From positions 1,708,058 through 1,772,057 of the forward strand of contig WBMW01005527.1 in NCBI GenBank assembly GCA_013396635.1: a stretch of DNA of 64,000 nucleotides, given 5' to 3'. Shown here piece after piece: positions 38,453 through 52,464 of the stretch. This DNA is from Penelope pileata (Eukaryota > Chordata > Aves > Galliformes > Cracidae). The translations under genes were made by a program, and so were the position numbers. Positions within the stretch are counted from its first letter, which is position 1. Each line of letters begins with the position of its first letter. A model generated the notes under the pieces. It saw nothing but the letters and a program-made list of their open reading frames with translations, had not been told where the DNA came from and did not search any database.

Positions 38453-40347
38453 CATGTGTAACCAGCTGTGTGGCAGTGATCTGTGGGAGGGGTGGGCCTG
38501 TGCTGCCCCTGGGAGATGTGTTTTGGGCAGTCGCTGAGAGCACTGGCAAGTCACTGAAACATGGATTGATTTTGTTGCCTTTGTGTTTCACACCGCTTGA
38601 GTGTTAGTTACTACAAGGTGAATGACAGTAGAGGGAAGAAAGACATTCCCCATTGCCTTTTTCTTGTGAATGCTGTTAAAAAGCTTTTGAATTTTCCTGC
38701 ACTTTTTCTTGGTTTGTTTTTTTAACTCAGGCTCAGTTCTCGTGTCTTCGTGAGTTCCTTGCTACTGTGAGATCACTCTGTGCAAAGACTGATTCAATAG
38801 ATGGAGATAGACCTTCAGCTGATGTAAATCAGCCCGTAATCTTATTGGGGTTTGACTGACTTACATCAGATTATGATTCAGTCTTTACCTCAAGGCTTAA
38901 AGTTTTTTAAACAAAAGAATTTATGCTGCAAAAATTTCACACTGTTTTGCATAACAAATTATTTTTAAATCCATGGTCTCCTTGGATCCTAATTTTTTGG
39001 GATAAGTTTTTAATTATATCCAGGTAAGTGACCACTGTGTTCTTGATCACCACATAGGATGAATTATTTCAGTGCATTTCCAGACAGAATTCAATTCATG
39101 AAGTTTGTTTAAACTAAAGGAGCATCATGTTTGCTGCTGCATGCTTTTGTCCACTGTAGCTAATTACTAAGATGTGTGCATAAGAGAAAACATTTCTGTT
39201 CTCATCATCCTTCCCTGGCTGTGATTCATTCCAGGTTGCCACAATCAACTATTTGTAGCATCACAGTTCATTACTGTTTAAGTGAGTTTGATGTCACAGA
39301 GTCCTTGTTTTCTTCCCTGTGTCTCTAGTTAAGGAGAGGAACAGACTGTAATTAGGAGGGGAAGAAGCTTCTGCTGTATGTGTGCACATGCATGGTCATG
39401 GAAATCAGCTGTAATGGGAGAATACAGAAAAATATTTTAAATAGAGTTATTAAAAAGATTTGATTTGAAGGTGATGATTGAAAAAAATGATTTGAGGATG
39501 ATGATCTGTGAAAGATAAAGGGCAGTTCATGCATCTAAGGTTATTTTTGTCCTAAAGTGATGAAGTAGGATGAAGAGTATTTATATCCAATGTAAATAGG
39601 CTGACAACTTGATTGCAGAATATTTTGTTGACTGATAGATACATCCAAAGAGACTAAAATCCAGTGCTGAGGAAAAGCAACTCCAAATGTGAAAGTTAAC
39701 ATACAGCAGCACAAGTCTCAAAAACAGGTGGTAATTTTGGGTAAGTTCTGTCTTGGGGGTCCCCGCTAATCCATCCACCCTCCTCCCCACCAGGCAGGGA
39801 TGGGTGTTGAGTTGCACCATAATCACAATGACTGAAATTGTTGTGATTAGAAACAAAAATCAACAGTCTGTAGTGGCAAAAAGTCTGTTTTCTTAAAATA
39901 CACTTTCCTGATATGGCCCTACAGCAGCTATGCTGGTACTGGTGAGGAGCCCACAAAAGGGCTGCTGCCTGCCCACTGCCAGCTAGTGCTGGGCTGGCTG
40001 CTTGTGTGGCCATGCAGAGAACTGCCATGCAACTTCAAAGGTTGCTGTGGAAAAGTTCCTGGATTGTCTTTCGGTTTTATTTGCAGATGTTACTTAGCAG
40101 CTACACAAAAAGAAGTGCAGAAGCATGGCCTAGTAAGGGTTTTGTCCAAGGGCAGAGCTGCTTCGGGAGCTGGTACCTTTGGGCTGCTGCCCTCAGCCTC
40201 TCTTTTGCCCTAGGTTTAAGGTTGTGATGAACAGTTGTGCATAACCTGTGTTTTGCTTGCACTGCACTGTTTTTCTCTAGATCTTCATCCACTAGAGCTA
40301 GAGACCTGTAAGCCAGTCAGCTTTTCCCACATCTAATCAGAGTGTTA

Positions 40348-40386
40348 GATTACAGAAAATAAAGTCAAGATTACAGAAAATAAAGT
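40348..40386 (+). repeat. Tandem duplication of an 18-bp unit at 21-bp spacing
   Basis: Seen: GATTACAGAAAATAAAGT occurs identically at 40348-40365 and 40369-40386, consistent with a recent slippage or small tandem duplication. Both copies include an AATAAA hexamer, but no gene end is evident nearby. Confidence 0.85.
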
Positions 40387-43141
40387 TGTTAAAAGCAGTG
40401 TCCCTACTCCTGTTACTGGTGTTGTGATGTTGTGGAGTTTCCATTAACTATAATGCAAATACATATGCTGTGTAATCAGTAGAAAAATTTTAGACACTTT
40501 AAAAACAAAATTAGGGAAATTAGAACCAAACATTTGCAGTTTTGCAGTGTCAAAACTGTAATACTCTGAATTCAGCTCATGAAGTGTTTCATACACTAAA
40601 CATTTCTCCAATTTTCTTCATGCCATTCCATGCTGGTACAGCACGACTTCCAATGCAAAAACTTTTTTCAAAACCTTTTGAGAATTACATTGTTCTTATT
40701 GATGCTAGATGGCCAAATCTTAACTTTGAAAATGTCTATAGATAAATGTAGAGAACATGATTTAATGATTCTGAGAGACCGTAATGTATTTCATACCAGA
40801 TTTTGAAGCTTAAGTTTTGTCTTCATTTATGTCAGTTCTTATTTAATTGACATTGTTTTTTCTAACAGCTTTGCCAACAACTTTGTGAGCATTGTTGGCA
40901 AATAAAAGTGTCAATTCATGCAGTGCATTGTTCTTTTCCTTAAAAAACAAACAAAAAATAAAATAAAAAAATAAAAATGTAGTCATACTAAGACTATTTA
41001 GACAGTTTGAAGGATGTCTGTTATCAGTAACAAATAGCAAGAGGAAATTCTCCAATGTTTTGCACTGTAGCTGGAAATTCATGAATCTATTTTCTTTTGA
41101 TTCCACAACAGTAAGACAACAGTGTACAAGGTACACTGATTTTTATGATCAGTTCATTGGACTGTGATACCATGCTGAAGCCTTATCAGCACATTGTGCA
41201 CAGTTTCTCAAAATAGAGTTTAGGCTAGACTCTCGTCTATTTTTTTTTTTAAGGTTGTCCACATTCTCCGTCATGTGGACTGAGTCATACATTTGAACTT
41301 ACTGATAAAAAAGTAGTGGCTTAGTGGGCCTTTCCATAGCTTGTATTACCACTCTGAGACTCTGTGAGTCTTCATTTCTCACTTTGATTTAAAGTGATGG
41401 TTCTTCTGGCAAAATGATGGTGATCTGTATCATTAGTAGTTGTTTACTGTCTTTAGAATAAAAATTCTGGTTTCACCCAAAATTTTGGTGACATCACACA
41501 AGAAGCAAATGAAAAAATCACAATGTCCAATTATTTTTGTGTTGCTGGTGTGTTATGTTGTACAAAATAAGAGAACCCACCAAAAAAAATACAATAAAAA
41601 TTCATTTCCCCAGCTGTGCAGGAAAATTAGTCATTTGTTGAGGCACTAAGAAAGCAGGAGGACAGAGACTGATCGCTCAAAACATACTGTTGGTCAACGT
41701 TTTTGGGATGTGCATTCTTACTGCTGCATTTAGTCTCAGTTAATTCTGTTTGTTTTGAACAGCATAGTGAACTTCAGCTCTCCTGTCCTTAATACAATAG
41801 AGCCTGACAGTGTCACAGTTTTTATTTGTTATCAACTACGGAAAAGAAAGGTGAGCATTTTATGAGTACCATATTGAAGCAGATTTTGTGTAAATCAGTA
41901 AAATGCCTGAAAATTGAGCCACTAGTACTCTTTCTCATATACCACTGCTGAAGAAAATGATTCCAATCCGTAGTTCACTTAAGCTAACTGGAGTTTTTCC
42001 AATAGGTGCTGGGTTGTAGCAGGGTGTAAGATGGGAGCCTGCAGAGGGGGGGAAGATGTAGGAAGGGAAAAGGAGGGTACAGCAGGTATTGAACAGCAAT
42101 ACAGACTGGTATGAATACAAATTAACTCAAAGCCAGACCTGAGTGGGATCTTAAAAGTGATGTAGGAGAACTCCATAAAAATTCACTATATGTTTCGTTA
42201 AGTTCTTTGGAAATCATTCTGGCATAGAGTATATATTTTTAACACTTCACAGTGAGAGCCAAAGCAGAAGCATACAGATTTTTAAATGATTCTTCTAAGG
42301 TCAAATTAAAAGAATTCTCAGGCTTCTCATCTAATCACAGGCTTATTTATTAAAGATCTAGTTAAAGCATTCCATTGTTCTCCATAAATATTCATGTTTA
42401 TTTTAATAAGTGCTTTATAGATTTATTTTAATTCCACCTAAAACCCTCCAGTGGCTTGAAAACTTCATATTCAAGTCCAGGTGTACAGAAAAATGTGAAA
42501 TGTATTTCTAATATGCTGTAGCATAGTTATTAAGAGTATTATTAATGACAGCTATTTTTGTTGTTGTTTTTGATTGCCACAAGAGAACACAGAGCTTGCA
42601 GCTGGGATTCTTTGAAGCAACGTTCTATTCTTTAGGGAGCTGTTATTTCAATAAAAACAATGAAATCAGTTAGCATAGGTAATAAAATAATTATAGTAAT
42701 TTATTTTGGCTATTAAGTCTTGAATCCCCTTAGCTAATCATCCACTTAAAACTGTTACTCAAAGTGCCCTGGTTGTTTTTGCCTTAATGTTAAACATCAT
42801 GAATTCAGATGCACTGATAAATCCATTTTTAATAAATTCCTGCTGTGCTTTTCTACTGGTGTTAATTAGAACACTAGCAATGATATTAATGCTCTGTTAC
42901 CCAAAACTAGTAAAGAATATTTCCCTTTGTCCCATCAATAGTAATACTCATTGCTTGATTTCTTTGTACTTGGTTACAACCGTACTTGAAGCTCGCTTGC
43001 AGTTACAAAAAAATATTGTACACGAGCAAGAAACCCTGTATAAGAGCCCATTAGAACTCCTTCCAGGATGTATTTATATCTATTCCATCTTTCAATATAT
43101 AGGAAGTTAATAATTACTTCTCAGAAACAAAAATAAATTAT

Positions 43142-43157
43142 CTTGAATTAATTCAAG
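43142..43157. repeat. 16-bp perfect palindrome
   Basis: Seen: CTTGAATTAATTCAAG equals its own reverse complement, with an AATTAATT core. It is a possible homeodomain dimer site, and chance occurrence in AT-rich DNA is plausible. Confidence 0.4.
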
Positions 43158-46100
43158 CTTTGCTTTGTTTTAGTTTACCATGACTTTAAATGACCTAAAC
43201 CAAAACAAAGGTTAATTTCTGACTTAATTCAGATAATAGTGTTTGTTGTGCTTAACAGAACAACTCCAGTTCTTTCTTTCATATAGCAAGACTCAAGGGA
43301 ATCTGTAACAAGTCTGGTTCTAACTCCAGTTTCAGTAAACACAGAATGACTGTATTTATTTAGAGATCAGAATCTGGTCTTTCACAATTATATTGCTAGA
43401 GTAGTAGTAAAGAAGTTAATCACTATAGATTAACTGGAAACATTCAAACTCTACCATCTGTAGAGGAAACACCATTTTTAGTGTTTTAACATCATTTCTC
43501 TTGAATGGATTCAAATAATCTTTTCCTAAGATAAAAGATGGTCGAAAACTGTCGTGTAAAACCAGCAAATACATATCTCTTTGTATAATGCAGATGAACA
43601 CACATATATAACGGGTTTTAGAATTAAGATGCTATCAATATGCCTATAAATGTGTGACCTGAAATCAATAAAAATTGGTAAGAAATGTTTCAGAGACTTC
43701 AGGGACATGCAGTCACACTTCCTGGGCGGTATCCAGCGAGAACAGTAAACATGACTTAAGCGCAGGGCCATGAATGGTTCCAGAGAGGTTTGCCTTTGCA
43801 TAAAGCAGTCTCATTTCTCTAGGCTAAAGCCTTACAAGCATATGGCAAAATGAACAATCCTTCACTGAAAACTTGTGTGTCAGCAGCAAAGTCTATATGG
43901 AAGTTGGTGCTGCAGTGACAGTGCTGGCTACTTTACTACTGTGTTTTATCTCAGACCACAAAAAGCAAGAAATTCAGAAGCATTAGATCTACTCAAGGAA
44001 GATGGTTGAATTTTGAAGTAAGATGGAAAAGAGATTCCAGGATCAGGGCAGTCCAGAATGTGATTTCTTAGATGTGTAGGCTTCATGGTTTGGAAAAATT
44101 GGCAACTTGTAGAAGGTTATTTGAGATAGCAGTTGTTGGGTTGTTTTTTTCGCTTGTTTTTTTGTTTGTTGGTATGTTGTCCAAACTATGCATTGCTTCA
44201 TCTTACTCCTCTAGGAGTCATATTTCACTTACAATGAAGTAGCAAAAAATTCCAGCTTTCCCAGAAAGTTATAAATTAAACTACACTGGATAGGATAGTT
44301 GAGTGTTTTGATAATAATGATCTTTTTTTAAAGAATCCTTTTAAATATTTTTATTCTGTTTCTGCAATATTCTAATTGATGAAATATGACAATTTTTACT
44401 TTTTTTATTTTTTTTTATTTTATTTGCCTTTCTAACTTGCAATACCTGTTGTGGAGGTTCCTTTCCAAGATTTCTTAGAAATGTAAAGAACTCTTCCAGC
44501 AATTAGTCTACTTCAAATTTAGTTTACTAAATGCCGTTTCATATCCTGTTATTTATTTTGTAATTTTTTTTGATAGAAAACCACAGCTTTTAGTTTACTT
44601 TGTGTTTATAATGTAACTGGTAAAAGTTCATATTAATCATACATTATGCCATGTTTTTCTTTAAGCCTCTGCTCTAGAGTTCATTTGATTAGAGAATCAC
44701 AGCTTTCATGTGAAACAAATTAAAAAAAAGCTTTAAAATGTAACTAGAAATGTTTTATAGAGGAGAAATAAGTAAGATTCCAATAAGCACTGTCGTAGAG
44801 GTCATATTTTTTAAAGACAGTATTGTGTTGTGAAACAGCTTGCTAATGGTTTTTGAGTGCTTTTGTTCGTCAGTATGTAGTTCAAGGTCTCCTTTCAATA
44901 TTAGCCCTTATTTATTTTCTTTTGAGAAATGTTAGAGATAGCAGTAGTAGGAGAAACAGGAATTTGCAAGCCAAAGAACATATAACTGTGGTGTTCAATT
45001 TAGGGGTATCACTGAATAAAATCTTACACAAAAAAAAGAAGAGAGAAAAAAAAAGGCACTCTGTGCCTATGGTTAAATAGTGCAGTACCCACAGATTTTT
45101 TCGGTCAATGTATAGCTTTTCCTGTGTTAAAATGCAGCAAAATCTGTTCACTTAGAAGCAAGAAAAAAAAATCTGTAAGTGATGGATTTAACACACTGCA
45201 TAACCTTTTCATTAGACAATTATGTGTTTCAGTCCATGGGATATGAAGTGTATATTTTTTGTAGTACTTTTTCAGATGTCAATGACCCTATTTCATGGAA
45301 TATAAGTCACACTGTGAATTTAAAGATCTGAAGAAAATCAATAGATGAGACACTGAAGAGTCATATCAACTGAAAATATTTTTTTCATTTTCTCTTTTTT
45401 AATCTTCTTCCTGAAAGCTGAACCCAAACTTCAGAAAATCATTGAAAGACTTGGATAATAATTACTAGAGTCTTGGATTTTACTGTAAAGAGCTTTTGTA
45501 TCCTAGCAGTATTTGAAGTCCTAATCCACTAGGTACAATACCTTTGGATAAGACACCAGTAATGTAAGAGAGAGTTAATCCATTGAGCAATAAAACTATT
45601 GCTCTACATCAATTTTGAAACTCTTCTATTACCTTCAGTTAATAAAACCCAAACTGTATTGACACAATTCACATTAATCTGCTTAAAACAATCTACATAA
45701 TTACATTTATAATTACATATGCATGTGTTAGATGTTACTAATAGGGGAGACATTTTCACAAACATACCTTTCACTAACATCTTAATCAAAATAAAATAAA
45801 TTAGACTTTAATATGTTTGAATTTTTTTTCCTCCCCATAATTCCCATATTTGTGTACTGAATAGTTATCTTCCTCCTGTCTATTCCTCACCTGTCTCATA
45901 GATTTGAAAGTTCAGTCTTGAACACTTCAAATTTTAAGAGTGAATCCCTTTCTCAGAAGTACGATTAGGAATTTAAACTCACATTTCCCAGAAAAAAACA
46001 CCAGATCACCATAGGCTGTGATTATATGTAATCCAACAGATTTAATGACAAATAAGATGCCATTTATGAATACTTCAGTCATTGTAGGGATAGAATCTTA

Positions 46101-48158
46101 TACTCCTATTAAATCTGTTTGGGATTTGCAAACACACAGAGCTCTGAAGGTCTCTGCTAAATTTTCTTGTATGAACGGATATAAACTATTAAAATCATTT
46201 CAGTGATCGGTCCTGAAATGTTAGAGAGAATGAAGAAGTGAACAAAGTGATCTACAGCCCCAATCCAACTATTTCAAGGACAATTATCCTGCCATTTAGT
46301 CAGAGTTAATAACCATTTAACGTTTCTGAGTGAAAAAAATATCACCAAAATAGAAATTCTGAATGCAATGTGAATTTATTTTTTTTTAAAAATCAGTGCA
46401 GGTGTGCCAAATAAATACTTATAAAATGTTACTTGCTTGCTGTTTCTAATCAGGAAATGGACTGTTAGACTTACTCTGAAAGACAGGTATGGATTTTTCT
46501 TAGATAAATAACCATATTTATGTATGATGGAGGAAAAACACAGTTTATGGTTGGTATAATCAAAATAAGTTCTTCATTTATATGCTAATGGCACATGAGT
46601 TGATAATTTTCATCATTGTATTTTTTTTTATGTCTTTATGTTAATTTCCAGTTGAAATACAAATAATACACAGTTAGAAGAACATCTTCAGCTTAAGGAA
46701 AGTCTGCATTTCTGGGGATACATTTGTGTTTAGTGTACTTTATTTTCTTGATTGATACTGTATTTCTCAAGTAGAATTGTGCACATAAATTGATAAGAAT
46801 TCATCTTGAGGCTGTACTCAGCTTAATGATACATATGAGAAAGATTATGCAACTAAAACACTGCTAACAAGGCAATAAAAAAGTGAAAACATTATAAAAA
46901 AATCATCCATAAGTCTCAGACTGAATCAGCAAGCATTTTAGCTCAAAAGTTTGTCAGTGCTTTCCTTTCAGACAATATCTTATAGGCTGTGTTTTTCTAA
47001 AAAAAGGCCATTATAGGTACAAATGATTATTTATGCTGCATAACAGATCATGTTGTGAATTTTATGGAGAACACGGATTGTTATAAAACTTCCACAAGAC
47101 ACACTTCAGTGCTGCAAATCTGGCTGAGAATTCATAAAGCCAAATTTCACATTGAGAGTGAAACTCTATAACATGTAATAAAACGTCTTCCTGCATTTGT
47201 AAATGCCATGAAGAACAATATGAGCCCTGGACACAAGTGGGCAATAGTAAGAGAGAATTTCTCAAACATCAATGTAGATGTGAAAACAGCAACCAAGAAC
47301 TTGCTTAAGGTGAGAGTGGTGTTTGGATTTTTTGTACATCATTCACGACACTATACTTCATGCAAAGTTTCCTACCACTTTTGCTTGTTCAGTTGATCTA
47401 AAAAAATCTGGATGCTTTTCAGTATTGATTGGTGTAAGCGTGGCTTAATGGAAGAATCATTACTTTTTTTTAATCTTGGAACTGCCAGCCCTTACTATTC
47501 TCAACTGGAATTTTGTTTCTTCAATTAACAGTTGCCATTACAAATTGTTTTTAAATGTTGCTTGGATGGTTGTACTTCAAAGTTTATTTCTTCAGCAATA
47601 CCTTATAGTCTACAGTCTTAGTAATTCATTCAAACTTTATTTTCTAGTTTATTATTTGGCATGGCCCAAGCCAAAAAAGGGAATTTGCTAGAAAACCATG
47701 GAACAAAAGCTAAAACTTAATTGATAACTTTCAGAAAATAGTGGCTTAATGGATTTCTGCACTGTGTGTGAGCTGCATCTTTATGCCCATACATTCCTTT
47801 GCATTGAGCAGATGTATGTTGGTGGTAACAGTAACTGAATTTGCCTACCTATCTCACATCTATTCATTGCAGTTCTGGAGGAAAGATCAGATAAGGATAA
47901 TATGTCAAAAGGGTATAATTAAGACTCAGAAAGATTAATACCTGTGGTATTTAGTGAAATTGCCTTTTAGTGGAATGCTCATCTATTACTTTGATATTTA
48001 ACATTTCTGCTATTAAAATGTTAGTGCTTGTAAAAGCACAAAATCTGTGGCAGATATTTGGTTTATATACTCTTTTAAACCAAAAAAGAACCTCATATGA
48101 GAAGCAATCAGGGTTTTTTGATTATTTTTTTTGATTTTTTTTTTTTTTTCCCTGAACT

Positions 48159-49775
48159 CACAGAATCACAGAATTGTAGAGCTTGGAGATCATCAAGTCC
48201 AATGGGCCTGCTAAAGAAGGTACCCTAGAATAGGTTATGCAGAAAAGTGTCCAGGCAGGTTTTGAGTACCTCCATAGAGGTACTCTATGTGGAGTCTCCC
48301 ACAACCTCTCTGGACAGCTTGTTCCAGTGCTCTATAACCCTCAAAGTAAGTAATTTTTCCCCTATGTTTGTATAGAACTTCATATGTTCCAGTTTTTGCC
48401 CATCCTCCTTTGTTCTGGACACCGTTCAAAAGAGCCTGGCCCCATCCACTCAACTCCTGCCCATTAGGTATTTATAATGTATTTATAAGTGTTGATAAGA
48501 TTTCCCCCTCAGTCTTCTCTTCTCCAGGCTGAACAGTCCCAGATCTCTCAGCCTTTTCTCATGAGTGTTCACCAGGGTACCCAGGTCCTTCTCTGCAGAG
48601 CTCGTTTCCATCAGGTCAGCCCCTAACCTGTACTGATGCATGTAGTTATTCCTCCCCAGCTGTAGGACTCTACATCTGCCCTTGTAGAACCTCTTAAGTT
48701 TCCTCTCTGCCCAGCTCTCCATCCTGTCCAGGTCTCACTGAATGGTAGCACAGCCTTCTGGTGTATCAGTTATTCCTCTCAGCTTTGTATCATCAGCAAA
48801 CTTGCTGAGGGTGTATTCTATCCCTTTATCTAGGTCACTGATGAAGATGTTGAACGAGACTGGACCCAGTACCAACTGCTGGGGAACATCATTAGCTACA
48901 GCTCTCCAACTAGGCTCTGCACCACTGATTACAAGCCTCTGAACTCTGCCAGTTAGCCAGTTCTCAGTTCCCCTCGCTGTCCACTAATCTGCCCCACACT
49001 TCCTAAGCTTACCTATGAGGATGTTACTGGAGACAGTGTCAAAACCCTTGCTGAAGTCAAGGTAAACAGCGCTCACTGCTCTCCCCACATCTACCCAGCC
49101 AGTCATGACATTATAGAAGGCTACCAGACTGGTCAAGCATGATTTCCCCTTGGTGAATCCATGTTGACTACTCCTGATAGCCTCCTTTTCCTTCACTTGT
49201 TTGGAGATGGCATCCAGAATAAGCTGCTCCATCACCTTTCCAGGAATGAATCATAGAATCATAGAATGTCCTGGGTTGGAAGGGACCCCAAGGATTATCA
49301 AGTTCCAACCCCCGTGCCGCAGTCAGGACTGCCAACCTCCAGATCTACTACTAGATCAGGTATCAGATGAAGGTAAGGCTGACTGGCCTGCAGTTTTCCT
49401 GGCTCCTCTCTCGCCTTGTTTCAAGACGTGACTAACACTGGCTTTCCTCCAGTTCTCAGGCACCTCTCCTGTTCTCCATGACCTTCCAAAGATGATAGAG
49501 AGTGGCTTCACAATCACTTCTGCCAGCTCCCTTAGCACTCATAGGTGCACCTCATCAAGGCCCATGGATTTGTGTACATAGAGATCTCTGACCAAATCAT
49601 CCTTGATCAAGGGGAAGTCTTCCTTTCCCCAGACTCTCTCTTATGTCCAGGGTCTGGGATTTCCAGGGCACAGTCTTAGCAGTAAAGACTGACTCGATAC
49701 ATTCTAATTGTTCTCTCACATAAAGAGCAACTCTGCCACCTCACCTTGCTGGCCTATGTGTAGGTCTTCCAGTAT
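48159..49775 (-). mobile_element. CR1 LINE, about 1.5 kb, degenerate, with internal deletion and a nested CR1
   Basis: Seen: the + strand left edge (CACAGAATCACAGAATTG) is the complement of the CR1 3' tail. On the - strand, from 5' to 3', fragments of ORF2 reverse transcriptase are readable. 49356-49538 has RSWRTGEVPENWRKA. 48984-49235 has SSQHGFTKGKSCLTSLVAF and the motif-A type VYLDFSKGFDTV. The complement of 48783-48800 reads FADDTK, the LINE form of the catalytic YxDD box. 48483-48722 has the later segment ending in LEKRRLRGKSYQ. Near 48562-48570 the coding sequence jumps from EKDLGTLV to EKRLRDLGLFSLEKRRL, skipping about 85 residues that the CR1 at 36331 retains, so there is an internal deletion of about 255 bp. 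Stops and frameshifts make it non-functional. The 5' boundary near 49775 is approximate. Confidence 0.92.
49250..49360 (-). repeat. Younger CR1 3'-end fragment nested inside the older CR1
   Basis: Seen: ATCATAGAATCATAGAATG, then CCTGGGTTGGAAGGGACC, up to CTACTAGATCAGG is the complement of a standard CR1 3' end of about 110 bp. It interrupts the reverse transcriptase sequence of the surrounding element: upstream text ends CACCTTTCCAGGAATGA and the CR1 body resumes at GAAGGTAAGGCTGACTGGCC. A short TGAA occurs at both edges (49247-49250 and 49368-49371), possibly a short target duplication. Confidence 0.9.
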
Positions 49776-51228
49776 TTCCACTATATTTTTTTTATTTCAT
49801 AAGGGTATTTAAGTTATGTCTATCAATTGAACAAGTGATGTCAATTTGAGAGAGTGGGGAAGAGTATACCAGCAACGATATCTGAGCGATGTGTAACAGT
49901 CTCTAGTGAAATGAAAATGATAACGTCTGTAAGATGAAGTGGAATAACTGTTATTTAATGCAACCTGAAGAAAAAGATTTTTTTAACATGATTCAGCGCA
50001 TACTTAATACATAATTGAATGTAGATGAGCAGGTTCACTGGAGTTTGTGGTACATAGGAGCTACAGTTCCTCTGACTATTCCAGCTTCTATGCAAACACA
50101 TAAAAGAAGATGGCACAAAAAAGTTAATTAAGATGAGAAGACTAGTGCAAACTGACACCCCAAAGCAGGTAAAGTTAAAAAAGTAACTAGAGAAGTTAAA
50201 ACATTTGTATACTGTAATGAAGAAACAGTTTTTTTTCTTATTCATTCCGAACAATGCGAATAGTATTCCTTTGTTTACATTCCACTCGAGTCTAAAAAAA
50301 AATGCCTGGCACACTGATGAAAATTATAGCAAAACTATCAAATTGTAATGAAATTCTGCACCATTTATCTGATTTTTTTAATCTTTTTTTATCTAACATT
50401 TCTAAAGTAAATGGAAATTTTCCTTTATTGAGTAGATACTGTAAGACATTTGCATGAATCATCCTTCTTCAAATAGAGCTGATAATTAAGTGAGTCATAG
50501 GTACTGAACTTCTAGATTTACTCTCTAAAACTTCTACAAGGCTTTGCTCCAGGTGTAACAAGTATCAAGATTTTGAGCACTGGCAGTACTAAATACACTG
50601 TATTATAAATTGTATTGCATAACACATACTATCCTTAAATTAAAAAATACTCGCTAATTAGAATTTTAAATTACATTCAAATAAAGGAAATTGAAGGCTA
50701 TTACTGATGTCACCATTACAGTACGTCATGTGAGAGTTTAGGTGACACTCCAACATTTCTGCAGTTCTGAAAAGATTTTTTATTTAATGCTATATCACTA
50801 GTTCATTGATTGAATTGTGGGTGCATTCTGTTTACAGAACTATTAATGTATTTAATTAATAAAATCAACTGTGTGTGTGTGTCTGTCTGTCTGGGCCAGT
50901 GCATAACTATGCTTCAAACTGATCAAGGAATGAGATTTAGAATATTCAGAATACTTCTATTTCGAAAATCACAGGAATTTCTTTGTGCTCAATTATCATG
51001 TAGGAATTTTTTTTTTTTTAATCTGTTGGCTGAGTTTTAATAGTTTTCTTACACTGGGAAGAAGCATTCAGCTTTCTAAAATTGAAATACAACTTTTTAC
51101 TTATTTTATTCTTCTATATCTACAGATAGATCTTGCTGTGATCTGCAAGTCTCATCTATGTGATAGGAACTGGAATTTAGCCTGTGAAATTCACACATTT
51201 ACTGAGTACTTGATTCTACTTAAAACTA

Positions 51229-51266
51229 ATCCTTATAAGAAAATCCTTATAAGAATCCTTATAAGA
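51229..51266 (+). repeat. Three near-tandem copies of a 12-bp unit
   Basis: Seen: ATCCTTATAAGA occurs at 51229-51240, 51243-51254 and 51255-51266. Each unit contains the 8-bp palindrome CTTATAAG. This is a local microduplication of unknown role. Confidence 0.85.
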
Positions 51267-52450
51267 AAATACTTAGGATTGCCTTCAGACCCACAGCTGC
51301 CACTTCACAGGAATCCAATTGAGCCCACAATTTAATTGACAGGTCTCATGTAACATTCCCCATTAAGGAACAGTATGTTGTTTTGTAACTACCAGACATT
51401 GCTTTGCTTCAAATGTAAATAACTATTTATCTTGTATGGCTTACTGGAAGAAAGTAACAGGAAGAGAATGAGTATCACAAAGTAAGAGCAGTCTGAAGTT
51501 AAAGAGAGAGAGCGAGCAGAGAAAAGAGAGATGGAAATTTCTCTGAAATAAATGTAGGTGTGGTGTTGGGGAGTGTTTTGACTGCAGAGGCTTAAATGGA
51601 GATCACAGCTGTATGGGGTAGAAAAAATGGGGCTGGGAAGTAGTAGGGTCAGCTATAGCTGGAGAGGGTCAAGGCAGTAATTGGAGCTCAAGGTACATTT
51701 GATGGGATAGGTGCTGAAGGTACAAGAACATTACAGGATTTGCAGGATTTCCTGCTGTCAGTTATGGTGGTCATGTTGGAACAGAAGGGAGATCTGAGGA
51801 TGTGGCTATAACCTGGAAGCTATTCTGAACTCTGTGTTGCCTCTGGAGTATAAAAAAGACCAGATATGCCATTTCCTTTCTGCAGCTGGCCAGAAAACCA
51901 GTTTTGGATTTGAACCTTTCTGTTTTTGACTTGGCTGACGCCATGCTTCTCTAAAACTGGCTAACACATATACTGAAGCTTTTGATGAAGCACCGTGTTG
52001 AATTTTACCTTTATTTGTCAACATGTGATGAGAAAGTATAAATGTACAGTGTCATAACTCATTTTTGAAAGTGAAATAGAGTGGATTAAACAATTGAAGC
52101 AAAAAGGTTTAAAGGTTCTTTCATTCAGCCTTTACTCAGGCAGAATTTCCACTGAAGTGAGTAGTTCAGTAAGGATTGAAAGAGTAGTAAAAAATTCTTT
52201 AAGAGAATTTGATCTCTCTGAAGAGTAGCTAAAATCAGAAACTTGAACTGAGTTTTTAATTGCCAGATCTTTGCAGAAAAATAATAAGTTCTGTAAGTAC
52301 CCCTGCTAGGATAATGGATTTTTTACCCTTCCCTTTCAAGGAGGAACATGAAATAGAAATTCTGTCCCATGCATCCTATCCACTTAATCACTCATGCTTT
52401 ACCAGCTATCTGCACACACCTAGGTTTTGCAAGCGCACAGCAATTACTCT

Positions 52451-52464
52451 CTCAAGTACTTGAG
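52451..52464. repeat. 14-bp perfect palindrome
   Basis: Seen: CTCAAGTACTTGAG equals its own reverse complement and is followed by a further TACTTG. AAGTACTT resembles paired NK-type homeodomain half sites. No function is shown. Confidence 0.35.

Larger units (their letters stand above)
37034..48158. other. No gene recognised in about 11 kb
   Basis: AT-rich, with the hairpin at 38424, the tandem 18-mer at 40348, A/T-rich runs (40940-40980, 44400-44425) and the palindrome at 43142. A T-rich run (about 48115-48151) abuts the CR1 that follows. No supported exon. Confidence 0.5.
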
